A stretch of 64,000 nt of DNA from CAUZIR01 sp965250195 (lineage in GTDB: Bacteria; Chloroflexota; Dehalococcoidia; Lucifugimonadales; UBA2962): assembly GCA_965250195.1 (NCBI GenBank), contig OZ252295.1:992001-1056000 (forward strand), given 5' to 3'. The notes under the pieces are model-generated. The model did no database searches and was not told the DNA's origin. It saw only the letters and a list, made by a program, of their open reading frames with translations. This document shows, piece after piece, positions 27,625 to 36,927 of this stretch (its first letter is position 1; every line of letters starts with the position of its first letter). A program made the translations under genes and the position numbers.

Positions 27625-30600
27625 CGGGATAGGACCCGGTAGATAGTCACCCGCTCGTTGGTGTAGACCGGGTCTAAGAACGGCCGCAGGCCCCCCTCGA
27701 ACTTGGCGATTCCCTCTTCCGGGTAATAGTTGTTCTCCAGCTCGCCGACGTAGATGTACTCGACTTCGTATCGTTCAATGATCTCCAGCGCCCTGATCGG
27801 GTCCTGCGTCTCGTACAGCGTGTTGACCTGGAAAATGCGCTGGGCGATATCCCGGCGGTAGTCCCAGCGCTGCTGCTCCTGGTGCCACTGCCAGCCGATC
27901 ACGCTAGGCAATCCGGTATAGATGGAGATGCGGCCGCCCCACCTGTACGTCGGGGTGTGAGCTTCGACAATGACCGGCGTGCCCTCGATATTGCGCTGCA
28001 TCCACGTAATGCCTTCGTAGTCGAAGCCCAGCCCTACCGATCCCACTTCGTCGGTGAACGTCGTATCTTGCATGTAGGCCATGCCGTCCAGCGTCAGGGG
28101 CTGAGCGTCGTTCCGGAACCGGTCGCGTAGCCGGTCCTGGGTGCCCATGATCGGGTAGATCGCCGCCCCTGCAATCAACAGCACCAAACCCACCAACCAG
28201 ACAGACCGCCCGATGCTGGGCAGGGATCGAAGTCGCGCCGTCGATTGCCAGAGAGATGACGCCTTGGCCGAAGAAGCCCTGACGAGCGAGGCCTCGCCTC
28301 GCGGGGCACTCATCAGCCGCCAGAGGGCGTAGGCCGAGCCCACCCCCAACATTACCCATATCTGCAGGTAGGTCTTGAACACCGAATTCATGCGCTCGAT
28401 GTCGCCCTCCACCCGAAACACGTCAAGCCCGATCGCGAGCAGAAGTGACAGGCCGATGGTCACGGCCAGGAACGCGTCCATGCGGGCCGTTGGCCCGAAC
28501 GAGGCAACGCGGGCGACGCCGACGACGGCGACCAGCGCCACCAGGCCCGTTAAAAACGGCACCGTGCTGCCCGTCTGAAGCACGAACCCGTAGGCGATGG
28601 CGGCAACCCCGAACGCCAGCCCAGCAAGCGTCGCCACCCGAGCGCCGAGAGGCCAGGTTTCGTCGCTGCGGCCTGCAAACCAACCCGCCGCCCGTCGCAG
28701 GGACGCGCCATGCACCGACCACGTCTCCCTCAGGTAGAAGCTGCCGATTATGAACACTGGCAGGCCGCTGATGGCCAGGAACTGCCACAGCACCGTCGTG
28801 TTGGTGGTCGTCTCCAGGCTGGAAAAGAACACCTCGTAGCGCAGATGGAACGGCAGGAAGACGAGGTAGCCGACGAGGAACACAAAGGCCGCTTCCATCG
28901 CAGGCCGTATCAGCATGGAAAGGCCGAGGCCGCCGTGCCTGAAGTACCCGGCGAGGAAGACGGCGGCGATCGCGACCACCAGATAGGTCGGATAGTCCCA
29001 GGTGTTGATAACCCGCAGCGCCCCAACCACCACCCCCAGCGCCGCCAAAAGAGCCAGCCAAGACAACGAGACACTCCCTGCGACGGTCGATTGCGAAAGC
29101 GCCTTCCCACCACGCCGCAACACGACAGCCAGCGCCAGACCCAGCGCGAGCAAAGTGAACGGTATCGCCATCAGGTGGGCGTGCAGGTCCGCAAACAGGA
29201 ACGTGAAAAACGGGAACTCGTTTATCTCAAAGCCCGGCGGGTCGGGCGCCATCATCCGGCTTGAGCGCCAGAAGTCGAACTCCCCGAACGGCAGACCTCT
29301 CGCCACGTTGACGACGCCCTCGCCCACCTGAATAGCGCCGTCCAGGTTGCCCAGCACGGCCACGAAAGCGACCCCTACCAACCCCGCCCAAATCGGGCCC
29401 CAGGCCGGGAGCGAGCGATGCTCTCCGCTCACGGGGTACGCTCTAATGGCGTCTTCGCGCGAGCGCTCATCACTTTGGTGATCAGCGTCCGACGGCTCTG
29501 TTCCCGAGCCGCCAGCTGGCGAAACGAACGGAACGGTTGGTCGAGGCCGCAGCCTTCGCCTGCTGGCTTCCGTCAGGTTGTAGACCAGGCTGAACGCGCC
29601 ACCGGCCGTGAGGGCGAAAAACAACGGAATCGCCAGGTTATAGGCGATGCGCACGTCGATGCCGGTGGCCTTGATCAGCGTCCCGGTAATGAACTGGCCG
29701 AAGTAGTAGTAGTTGAGGAACCCTCCCGAAAACCACGGGTCGAGCGGAGGCATGATGGTCGAGCGTGTTACCGCGTTGAGGTACGCCAGGTCCATCGGCT
29801 TCTCGCCGCCCCTGAACGGGTGCCACAGGTCGGGGTTGGCCATGCGCAGGCCCAAAAACGCGAAGAAGGCCGCGAGGAAAACGATCTCGCCGATGAGGAT
29901 CAACGACCAGCGCCGCCTGATGAACCCGACAATTTCGTCGCGCCGATACATCAAGACGACGGCAGACACGGCCGCAAGAATCAGTGCCGCAAGGGCAATC
30001 GAGCGCGGGGAGAACCCCACCCACTGCAGGCTGGCCAGCAGCCACACGATTATGCTGACGAATAGGATGCCGATGGCTTTCGAAAAAAGGTAGCCCCGGT
30101 CCGAGAGCGGCCGCATGAGCCACATCGTCAGCGGCAGCGCCAGAAGCGCCAACCCCTCCACCACCAGGAGCCATGCCAGCACCGGCATGCGAGACGTCCA
30201 GCGTTCGGGGGTGAAGATATCGGTCCAGGTGCCGCCCTCGCGCTGGGTGGCGAACTCGCCATCGGTGAGAACGGGACGCTCGTGCGCGGTTGCAACGGGG
30301 ATTCGGGGCGGCGTCTCGGCATCCACCAGCTTGCGAATCGCCTCGGCATCGTAGCTTTTAACGTTCCTGAAAACCAGGACCGTCGGGTGGTCATAGACCG
30401 AAAAACTCTCGTCGGCGTGCCCCAAACTTATGGGGATCGCCGACGGCCGGAAGTCATCCAGAGGCTCCGGCACCGGCAGTCCCGGCCGCGAGAACGTGTC
30501 GTGCACGAAGCTGACCCCGAACAGCGAAGGGTAGGTGGCCTCGTACTCCGCCAGCTCGTACCCCAAACGGCCGGAGAACAGCAGCTCATAGTAGGCGGTG

Positions 30601-32318
30601 CTCGCCGAGTAGCGCTGGGGGATGCGCGGCAGCGTGCCGTAGAGCCGGTCGGAAAAGAAAACCAGCGTCTCGGCGTCGGCCAGTTCTTCCGAGAGGATGC
30701 CGAGTTTCTGAGGTCCGTCCGGGTCGTACATCGGCAACTCATTGAGCCGGTAGGCATGCAATCCCGGCAGCCCCTCCTCCCAGTGCTCTTTCAGCACCAG
30801 CGTCGACTTGCGCACGTTGTCGTTTATCCACTCCGACGCCCGCACGGCTGTGTGGGTATCGGAGTAGACGTTCATGTAGGCGAGGGCGTAGAAGGTCGTT
30901 GAACCGGCAATGAATAGCCCGACAACCACCGTCGCCCAGCGTGTGTGGCGGAGAAATCGGCCATCCCACAAGCGTCTGGAGTGCTGCTTTGTCTGCTCCC
31001 AGATGGCGAAGGCGAAGCGCGACCCGAACAGCACCAGAAACGGCGTGATCGGGATCATGTAGCGCATGAACTTGACCTCGAAAGCACCGGTGATGAGGAA
31101 GTACGGCACCACCCAGGCCAGAAACAGCACCTCGATGCGGGTGTCAGCCCGACGCAGCGGCAGCGTTGCCAGCAGGGCCGCCGTGGCAATCGCGGCTGCC
31201 AGCGCCACAGTGAATATCGAGTTGGAAAAAATCAGGATCCCGCCGGGTAGGGCCAACCCCAGCGCCACGTACCCCAGCGCGTGCCGCCATGAGAGGCCGC
31301 GCACTGCGACGAACAGCCCGCCTCCCCATGCCAGGATGCCGAGAGGCAGGCCCAGACCCCAAACGGCGTTCTGTTTGATGAAGTACCAGTAGGGTGTCGT
31401 GTCGGCGTACTGGCGGGTGAATGGGTAGTCGCGGATGCGCCGCACCATCTCGGACTGCTCGGTCAGGTCGGCCCTGTAGCGGCCCCAGTCGAGCAGAGCA
31501 TATGGCTGTGTGATGAAGAAGGCCAGGAACGCAACGGCAAGCCCGACGGCCGAGCCCCCTAGGACCGTGCGCAGCCTCGTTTGGAAGTCTCCGAATGGGT
31601 GCTCGCCGCCCGCGAGGTTGAACAGGTACATGAGCTGGGCGACGCCGAAAGCGAGCAGGATCGGCAGCTGACTGGCCTTCGTGGCCAGGCCTAACCCGAT
31701 AAACAGACCGGCCAGCGCGGAATTGCCCACGCCGCCCCGTCTCGCCACGCGATACATAAAGAAAAGGGCGACCACCGCGAACATCGCCTGGAGCGTGTCC
31801 ACGGCGAAGAAGTGGCTGAGCTGGATGTGCAATACCGTGACCGCCAGCAGCCCGGCGGCGAGCAGTCCCACGCGCCTGCTATAGATGCGCGACGCGAGCA
31901 GGAAGACCACCAGCAGCGTGGCCACGTCGGCGAGGCCCGATATGACTCTGCCGGTCACCCTCAGGTCGGTGATCTCGGCGCCGACTGCCTCCGACACCAG
32001 TTGCACGCCCCTGAGCAAGTACAGGGGAAACGAGCCATAGGGGAACCACTTCGGGTTCCAGGTGCTCTCTTCGGCGTCAAACAGAGAACCCACGTCACCG
32101 GGGGCGGGAGGCGAAAGCTCGGCAACCTCAAAGAGAATCGCGCGCTCGTCCGGGTGGGGCGTAAAGGGGATGCCCTCGTCCCAACCGAGGCCGTACATGC
32201 GCAGCGACAGGGCCAGGCCGATGATGAGCGCCAGCAAGCCGAGTCTGACGTAGCGCCGGGGCATTCCCAGCAGCCGCGCCTCGCCCGCGAGCGCGTTGAT
32301 ACCCGTGTCCGGACCCAT
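27621..32318 (-). CDS. Giant membrane protein: GT39-like glycosyltransferase fused to DUF2298
   Basis: 1565 residues with roughly 30 hydrophobic segments. The first half resembles GT39/ArnT-type dolichol- or polyprenol-phosphate-sugar transferases: PHPDERAILFEVAELSP holds the acidic residues of the first loop, and later YPFTRQYADTTPYWYFIKQNAVWGLG. The second half (from about residue 840) is a DUF2298 protein, recognised by FRGGEKPMDLAYLNAVTRS, PPLDPWFSGGFLNYYYFGQF and FPFFTFLFADLHAHLMAIPF. It probably glycosylates an envelope polymer or protein on the outer face of the membrane. Two hydrophilic loops (about residues 944-967 and 1336-1357) are encoded by dispersed repeat copies. The ends overlap its convergent neighbour. 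Function is inferred from the families only. Confidence 0.88.
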   Translation of the reverse strand: MGPDTGINALAGEARLLGMPRRYVRLGLLALIIGLALSLRMYGLGWDEGIPFTPHPDERAILFEVAELSPPAPGDVGSLFDAEESTWNPKWFPYGSFPLYLLRGVQLVSEAVGAEITDLRVTGRVISGLADVATLLVVFLLASRIYSRRVGLLAAGLLAVTVLHIQLSHFFAVDTLQAMFAVVALFFMYRVARRGGVGNSALAGLFIGLGLATKASQLPILLAFGVAQLMYLFNLAGGEHPFGDFQTRLRTVLGGSAVGLAVAFLAFFITQPYALLDWGRYRADLTEQSEMVRRIRDYPFTRQYADTTPYWYFIKQNAVWGLGLPLGILAWGGGLFVAVRGLSWRHALGYVALGLALPGGILIFSNSIFTVALAAAIATAALLATLPLRRADTRIEVLFLAWVVPYFLITGAFEVKFMRYMIPITPFLVLFGSRFAFAIWEQTKQHSRRLWDGRFLRHTRWATVVVGLFIAGSTTFYALAYMNVYSDTHTAVRASEWINDNVRKSTLVLKEHWEEGLPGLHAYRLNELPMYDPDGPQKLGILSEELADAETLVFFSDRLYGTLPRIPQRYSASTAYYELLFSGRLGYELAEYEATYPSLFGVSFVHDTFSRPGLPVPEPLDDFRPSAIPISLGHADESFSVYDHPTVLVFRNVKSYDAEAIRKLVDAETPPRIPVATAHERPVLTDGEFATQREGGTWTDIFTPERWTSRMPVLAWLLVVEGLALLALPLTMWLMRPLSDRGYLFSKAIGILFVSIIVWLLASLQWVGFSPRSIALAALILAAVSAVVLMYRRDEIVGFIRRRWSLILIGEIVFLAAFFAFLGLRMANPDLWHPFRGGEKPMDLAYLNAVTRSTIMPPLDPWFSGGFLNYYYFGQFITGTLIKATGIDVRIAYNLAIPLFFALTAGGAFSLVYNLTEASRRRLRPRPTVPFVSPAGGSGTEPSDADHQSDERSREDAIRAYPVSGEHRSLPAWGPIWAGLVGVAFVAVLGNLDGAIQVGEGVVNVARGLPFGEFDFWRSSRMMAPDPPGFEINEFPFFTFLFADLHAHLMAIPFTLLALGLALAVVLRRGGKALSQSTVAGSVSLSWLALLAALGVVVGALRVINTWDYPTYLVVAIAAVFLAGYFRHGGLGLSMLIRPAMEAAFVFLVGYLVFLPFHLRYEVFFSSLETTTNTTVLWQFLAISGLPVFIIGSFYLRETWSVHGASLRRAAGWFAGRSDETWPLGARVATLAGLAFGVAAIAYGFVLQTGSTVPFLTGLVALVAVVGVARVASFGPTARMDAFLAVTIGLSLLLAIGLDVFRVEGDIERMNSVFKTYLQIWVMLGVGSAYALWRLMSAPRGEASLVRASSAKASSLWQSTARLRSLPSIGRSVWLVGLVLLIAGAAIYPIMGTQDRLRDRFRNDAQPLTLDGMAYMQDTTFTDEVGSVGLGFDYEGITWMQRNIEGTPVIVEAHTPTYRWGGRISIYTGLPSVIGWQWHQEQQRWDYRRDIAQRIFQVNTLYETQDPIRALEIIERYEVEYIYVGELENNYYPEEGIAKFEGGLRPFLDPVYTNERVTIYRVLSR
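28248..28310 (-). repeat. Dispersed two-hairpin repeat, copy 5, inside the GT39-DUF2298 coding sequence
   Basis: Read on the minus strand: GCGAGGC GAG GCCTCGC (stem 1), then CTCGTCAGGGCTTCTTCG, then GCC AA GGC (stem 2) and GTCATCTCTCTGGCAATCGA. It keeps the frame open and encodes part of a hydrophilic loop, RGEASLVRASSAKASSLW. Confidence 0.7.
29418..29488 (+). repeat. Dispersed two-hairpin repeat, copy 6, inside the GT39-DUF2298 coding sequence
   Basis: Core GTCTTCGCGCGAGCGC with TCATCACTTTGGTGATCAG. Stem 2 is GCGC GA GCGC; an outer stem GAGCG (29413-29417) with CGCTC (29439-29443) is possible. It lies antisense to the gene, the opposite orientation to copy 5, and still leaves the frame open. 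Confidence 0.65.
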
Positions 32319-32448
32319 AACCCGCCTATCTTATCCGGCTTGTGGCCGCCGTTTAGCGCCCGGGAGCCACCTCCGCACCCGTCGCACCCGTACGTCGGGG
32401 ATTACGGATTGGCCCGAGGCACGGATTACCCTGTGCTAGGGTTTCCCG

Positions 32449-33759
32449 ATGCCCTCTGTACGCTCAACGCCGGACCGAACTGGGCGAGGCGGGGCTTTCT
32501 ACGGCTGGTACGTGGCATGGGCCCTCTTCTTCGCAGCTTTCATCTCGGTAGGCCTGCGCCAAGGGTACGGAGTCTTCGTCTCTACCTGGCAGGACGAGTT
32601 CTCCGCATCCGTCGCCACCATCTCCATCGCGGCCGCCGTGGGCTGGCTGCTGAACGGCCTGGCGCAGCCCATTCTCGGCAGGCTCACCGACGTCTGGGGC
32701 GGGCGTCCGGTCATAGTGGCGAGCATGGGTGTGATGGGCGTTGGTGCGGTCGCCATGGCCGCGGTGCCCAACGTCTACGTCCTCATCGGCCTGTACGGCT
32801 TCCTCGTGTCCTTCGCCACCGGTGGTGTGTCATTTACGACCTCCGGCGTGATAGTGGCCCGATGGTTCCGGCGCAAGCGCGGCACCGCCATGAGCCTGGT
32901 GACTGCCGGAGGTTCCGCCGGTGGGTTGATATTGGTGCCGTTCGCGGCATACCTGCTGATACTGACCGATTGGCGCACCACCTGGCTGGTACTGGGCGGC
33001 GCCATATTGCTGCTCGGCGTGCCCTTGACCGCGCTGGTGGTTCGCAGCGCCCCGTCGGCGATGGGACTGCGCCCCGACGGAGATCCGTCGTCGAGCGAAG
33101 ACGGCGAAGCCGGGAGTGCGGTCGTACCGAAAGGCCCTCTCGACGCAGCGGGGTGGCGCGACTCCCTGTCTTCACCTCCAATGTGGCAGCTATCTCTCGC
33201 TTATCTGGTTTGCGGGATCACCACCGCCTCCATCGCCGTCCACTTCGTGCGCTGGGCGGAGAGCGAGAGCATCTCCCCTGGCACCGCCGCCATCGCCATC
33301 GGAGTGCTCAGCGGCATCAACGGCATCAGTGTGCTGGTCGTCGGCACCCTTTCGGACCGCATGCCACGGCGGTTCTTGCTGGCCGGCATCTACCTCGTCC
33401 GGGGCTTTGCGTTCCTCGCCCTGGTCTTCCTTCCGGGCCAGGCGGCGTTGTGGGGCTTCGCCATTATCGGCGGCATGTCTTGGCTGGCCACCGTCCCCCT
33501 CACCACCGCACTGGCAGCCGACGTGTACGGCCTTCGGCACCTCGGCGTATTGGCGGGATTGATCAACATGGTGCATCAGATCGGAGGCGCGGCGGCGGTC
33601 TACGTCTTCGGCCTGATATTCGACCGATTCGGATCCTACGACCCTGCCTATCTTGCCGGCGCCGCGCTGCTTCTGTTCGCCAGCGTGACGGCCCTGTCCA
33701 TCAGAGAGCGTCGGTACTCAGCGCGCTACTCGCCAGTGGCAGCGGCGCCACCCACGTGA
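32449..33759 (+). CDS. MFS transporter, 12-helix (OFA/monocarboxylate-like)
   Basis: The 436-residue protein starts at ATG 32449 and has twelve hydrophobic segments. The opening FYGWYVAWALFFAAFISVGLRQGYGVF and the motif A-like GRLTDVWGGRPVIVASM near residue 85 place it in the MFS group of monocarboxylate/oxalate-formate-type carriers. A hydrophilic central loop DGDPSSSEDGEAGSAVV separates the two halves. It probably takes up or exports a small organic acid or catabolic intermediate. It is followed after 7 bp by a small membrane protein and then an amidohydrolase, so it may deliver the substrate of that hydrolase. Confidence 0.88.
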   Translation: MPSVRSTPDRTGRGGAFYGWYVAWALFFAAFISVGLRQGYGVFVSTWQDEFSASVATISIAAAVGWLLNGLAQPILGRLTDVWGGRPVIVASMGVMGVGAVAMAAVPNVYVLIGLYGFLVSFATGGVSFTTSGVIVARWFRRKRGTAMSLVTAGGSAGGLILVPFAAYLLILTDWRTTWLVLGGAILLLGVPLTALVVRSAPSAMGLRPDGDPSSSEDGEAGSAVVPKGPLDAAGWRDSLSSPPMWQLSLAYLVCGITTASIAVHFVRWAESESISPGTAAIAIGVLSGINGISVLVVGTLSDRMPRRFLLAGIYLVRGFAFLALVFLPGQAALWGFAIIGGMSWLATVPLTTALAADVYGLRHLGVLAGLINMVHQIGGAAAVYVFGLIFDRFGSYDPAYLAGAALLLFASVTALSIRERRYSARYSPVAAAPPT

Positions 33760-33766
33760 CCCCCAT

Positions 33767-33973
33767 ATGACCCCTATAGTTTTGGCCCACCACGAGGCCG
33801 CCATCGACCCGACACTGGTCGACTGGATCAGGCACCAGATCGACTCGGCAACCGGCCTCGGTCCGGGAACAATCGTGTTCGCCCTGGGAGCGATCGTGGT
33901 GGCGGTGCCGCTTGTCATCGGAGTGATGGCCCTGCGCAATCGAAGCCGGAGCATGAAGGAGCCCAATGGCTAA
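33767..33973 (+). CDS. Small single-helix membrane protein
   Basis: The 68-residue protein has a soluble N-terminus of about 32 residues (AHHEAAIDPTLVDWIRHQID), a membrane helix TIVFALGAIVVAVPLVIGVMAL and a basic tail NRSRSMKEPNG. It starts 7 bp after the MFS gene and its 3-prime end overlaps the amidohydrolase start by 8 bp, which supports real translation. I do not recognise the family; a subunit or helper for the preceding transporter is a guess. Confidence 0.6.
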   Translation: MTPIVLAHHEAAIDPTLVDWIRHQIDSATGLGPGTIVFALGAIVVAVPLVIGVMALRNRSRSMKEPNG

Positions 33974-35099
33974 ATACGACCTGCTAATCAAAAAAGGCCA
34001 CGTAATCGACCCGTCGCAGGGCATCGACAAAGTCATGGATATAGGCCTGGCCGGGGGCAAGGTGGCGGCCGTGGCCGAGAGCCTGCCGGAAGCTGATGCA
34101 ACGGAGCTATTGGATGCAGACGGGATGATCGTAACCCCCGGCCTCATCGACCTGCACGTGCACAACTACTGGGGCGCTAACGAGTACGGCATCGAGCCCG
34201 ACGCCACCAATCTTGCGAAGGGTGTGACGACAGCCCTCGACGCGGGCTCGGCAGGATCGACGAACTTCGCCGCCTTCCGCCGCTTCATCATGGAGCCCGC
34301 TTCAACGAGGTTGCTGGCCCTGGTCAACATTTCGAGGATTGGATTGGTGTCCAAAGACATCGGCGAGCTGACCGACCTGGACCTGGCGGACGCCGAAGCG
34401 GCGGCAAAAGTCGGCCGAGACAACCGCGACCTGGTACTGGGCATCAAGGCTCGGCTCTCCGAGCCCATCACAAAAGGCAACGACGTTTGGGCTGTAAAGA
34501 GAGCCCTCGAGGCCGCCGAGGCCATGGGTGGCTTCCTCATGATCCACGTCGGGAACACCGTCACGCCCATGGAGGAACTGGTCAGTCTGCTCCGGCCCGG
34601 CGACGTCGTAACCCATTCCTACCACGGCACCAAGCATGGGATTTTGGACGATGGCGGGAAGGTCATCGCCGGAATGTGGGAGGCGCAGCGGCGCGGCGTG
34701 ATCTTCGACATCGGCCACGGAGCCGGCAGCTTCTCGTTCCGGGTCGCCGAGCGAGCCCTAGCCGACGGTTTCTACCCCGGCAACATCTCCAGCGACCTGC
34801 ACGCCTACAACGTCAACGGCCCGGTGCACGACCACGTAACCATCCTGTCGCGGTTCCTCCATCTGGGCCTCTCCTTGTACGACACGATTCGGTTGACGAC
34901 GCAATCCACGGCGGAGGTCATGGGACTTTCCGGTGGCCTCGGGACGCTCAAGCCGGGCGCCGAGGGTGACGTGTCCGTACTGAGGCTGCAGGAAGGCAGA
35001 TTCGACCTGACCGACTCCTACGGGACCACCGTCACCGCGGACAAGCGGCTGACGCATGTCCACACCATACGAGCGGGCCGCCGGTATCAGTCGCCATAG
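33966..35099 (+). CDS. Dihydroorotase-like amidohydrolase/deacetylase
   Basis: ATG 33966 follows AAGGAG. The 377-residue protein has the amidohydrolase metal site: HVH in LIDLHVHNYWG near residue 60, a probable carboxylated Lys in LGIKARLSEP near residue 160, His in FLMIHVGN, His in VTHSYHGTKHG and Asp in ISSDLHAYN. The closing segment LKPGAEGDVSVLRL is typical. It falls among the dihydroorotase-like or EF0837-type deacetylases, which cut amide bonds in N-acyl amino acids or cyclic ureides. It is translationally coupled to the small membrane protein and MFS gene upstream, suggesting uptake plus hydrolysis. Its 3-prime end overlaps the convergent TPR gene by 13 bp. Confidence 0.86.
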   Translation: MAKYDLLIKKGHVIDPSQGIDKVMDIGLAGGKVAAVAESLPEADATELLDADGMIVTPGLIDLHVHNYWGANEYGIEPDATNLAKGVTTALDAGSAGSTNFAAFRRFIMEPASTRLLALVNISRIGLVSKDIGELTDLDLADAEAAAKVGRDNRDLVLGIKARLSEPITKGNDVWAVKRALEAAEAMGGFLMIHVGNTVTPMEELVSLLRPGDVVTHSYHGTKHGILDDGGKVIAGMWEAQRRGVIFDIGHGAGSFSFRVAERALADGFYPGNISSDLHAYNVNGPVHDHVTILSRFLHLGLSLYDTIRLTTQSTAEVMGLSGGLGTLKPGAEGDVSVLRLQEGRFDLTDSYGTTVTADKRLTHVHTIRAGRRYQSP

Positions 35100-36094
35100 C
35101 TAACCCGTTCCTGTTCGTCGTCGAACCGTGTCATATCGAATTCGGGGTCCAGCCGATGGACAGTGTCTAGGTCTCGCGCAGCCTCATCGCTGCGGCCCGC
35201 CCGATCCAGCGCCAGCGCCCGGTTAAAGAACGTAGCGGCGCTGTTCGGGTCGAGTCGAATCGCCCGTTCGTAGTCGGCCAGAGCGTCTTCGTAGCGCTCC
35301 ATTTCGCGATAGACATTCCCTCGACTCAAATGATTGGAACCAGAGATCGGGTCCAGCCGGACGGCCTCGTCCAGGTCTGACAACGCAGACTGGTATTCGC
35401 CGAGCGCCAGATTGGAGACTCCCCGATTTGCGTAGGCGACGGCTTCCCCCGGGTCCAGGCCTATCGCTTTCGAAAAATCGTCAATCGCTCTCAGGTGCTC
35501 CCCCAGCGCTACGTAAGCCAGGCCCCGGTCGTTAAAGGCCGCGGGCTGCGCCGGGTCCAGGCCGACAGTGCGGTCCAGGTCCGCGATGGCCCGTCCAAAG
35601 GCACCCATCTGAAGGCGAATGCGGGCCCGACTGCGATAGATGTCGGCCCGGTCGGGGTCGAGCGCGATAGCGGACGATAGGTCCTCCTCTGCCCCGGCCA
35701 GATCGCCGAGTTCCTCCAGTGATTCGGCCCTTCCCAGGAACGCCTCGACGTAGGCGGGGTCCAGTTCGACCGCCGCCGTGTAGTCCTCCATGGCCTCGGC
35801 CATTTCCCCTGTGGCGCGATGAGCGTTGGCCCTGAAGTAGTAGCCGTTCGGGTTCCGGGGGTCCAGGCGAATCGCCTCGGCCAGCAGGTGGAAAGTCGGC
35901 TGGTAGTCTCGCTCGGTTTGCAGCCGCATGGCCTCCGTAATGAGCGCCGCCGCCGCCCGCTCCGGCGAGTCGGCAGCCTGCGGCGTTGGGGGCGTGGTCG
36001 TCGTGGCACCGGGCTCCCCGCCGACCGAGCAGACCGCCAGCGTCAGTGCGAGCCCGAGTGCGGCGAGGGCTCTCGTCGCCATGCGGCCCGGCAT
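35087..36094 (-). CDS. Tetratricopeptide-repeat lipoprotein
   Basis: The 335-residue protein starts with a signal peptide MATRALAALGLALTLAVC whose LAVC fits a lipobox, so the mature protein should be lipid-anchored on the outer face of the membrane. After a Thr/Pro-rich linker come about seven TPR units, each 34 residues, recognisable by repeats of A-x-x-x-Y/F-x-x-A-I-x-L-D-P (AIRLDPRNPNGYYFRANAH, AVELDPAYVEAFLGRA, and so on). TPR domains bind partner proteins; none is identifiable here. It is 8 bp downstream of the polysaccharide deacetylase gene on the same strand, so the two may be co-transcribed. Confidence 0.88.
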   Translation of the reverse strand: MPGRMATRALAALGLALTLAVCSVGGEPGATTTTPPTPQAADSPERAAAALITEAMRLQTERDYQPTFHLLAEAIRLDPRNPNGYYFRANAHRATGEMAEAMEDYTAAVELDPAYVEAFLGRAESLEELGDLAGAEEDLSSAIALDPDRADIYRSRARIRLQMGAFGRAIADLDRTVGLDPAQPAAFNDRGLAYVALGEHLRAIDDFSKAIGLDPGEAVAYANRGVSNLALGEYQSALSDLDEAVRLDPISGSNHLSRGNVYREMERYEDALADYERAIRLDPNSAATFFNRALALDRAGRSDEAARDLDTVHRLDPEFDMTRFDDEQERVSYGD

Positions 36095-36102
36095 CGGAGG
36101 GC

Positions 36103-36900
36103 CTAAGAGTCGCGCTCCGAAACGACGGCTGCCACCTCCGAGCAGCGCATGAACCGCGCGTCTGGATGCGACTTGATGTGCCGTATCAGCTTGTCCAGCA
36201 TCACCACCCGCGACATGTGACCGCTGACCTGGGGGTGGCAGGTCAGCATGAACGCGCCCCCGTCCTTGTACATCCCATCAAACTCCCACTCCCACGCCGT
36301 GAGCACATCCTGGGGGGTATTCATAGAGCCCGCGCCCCGGTGGAACCAGAAGTACGGCGCGTCGTCCTGGAACCAGTGCACCGGCAACTCCACCAAATTC
36401 CCAAATTTCGTTTTCAATACGTATGGCAGGTCATCGTCCATCATCGACGAGTCGTACAGAAAGCCCCTCTCGGCTACGAGGTCGAGCGTATGTACCGAGA
36501 GGTCCCACGAAGGGGACCGATAACCTGCGGGTTTTTCGCCCGTTATGCCCTGGAGAATCGCCAGCGACCGGTCGATCACCTCGATCTCTTGCGCCAGATC
36601 GAGGCTCGCCGGGGGCTCATGCATGTAGCCGTGGTGGCCGACTTCGTGGCCGCGCCTGACAATCTCGCGCACCGTGTCCTCGTTGCGCTCGGCTATGTAG
36701 CCGGGGACGAAGAAAGAGGCCGTTACTTGGTGTTCGTCGAGCAGATCGAGAATGCGCCAGACGCCACGTTTCGGCCCGAAGTCCGACATCGAAAGGACCG
36801 TCGGGTGCTGCTCGGCGTCCGGGTTCCGGTTCAGGGCCAGGGTCCGCCCGTCCAGGTCGAACGTGAGCATCACCGGACAGCGGATATCGTCAGGCCACAC
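36103..36900 (-). CDS. Polysaccharide deacetylase family protein, PuuE-like
   Basis: 265 residues from GTG 36900. It has the NodB-fold motifs: FDLDGRTLAL with the catalytic base and metal Asp near residue 14, HEVGHHGYMHE near residue 87 with the metal His residues, KPAGYRSPSWD near residue 125 and MLTCHPQVSGH near residue 220. The absence of a signal peptide and the PuuE-like motif spacing favour a cytoplasmic amidase acting on a small amide (allantoin-like or formamide) rather than cell-wall chitin. It is downstream of two aminotransferase genes on the same strand, 27 bp from the nearer one. Confidence 0.85.
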   Translation of the reverse strand: MWPDDIRCPVMLTFDLDGRTLALNRNPDAEQHPTVLSMSDFGPKRGVWRILDLLDEHQVTASFFVPGYIAERNEDTVREIVRRGHEVGHHGYMHEPPASLDLAQEIEVIDRSLAILQGITGEKPAGYRSPSWDLSVHTLDLVAERGFLYDSSMMDDDLPYVLKTKFGNLVELPVHWFQDDAPYFWFHRGAGSMNTPQDVLTAWEWEFDGMYKDGGAFMLTCHPQVSGHMSRVVMLDKLIRHIKSHPDARFMRCSEVAAVVSERDS

Positions 36901-36927
36901 TTTTCGACGCTTCTCGGCGGGCCGCTC

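Noticed and set aside
29418..31250. Several plus-strand open frames over the GT39-DUF2298 gene
   Set aside because: The charged, low-complexity products have no family pattern, whereas the minus-strand frame is continuous over 1565 codons with membrane segments.
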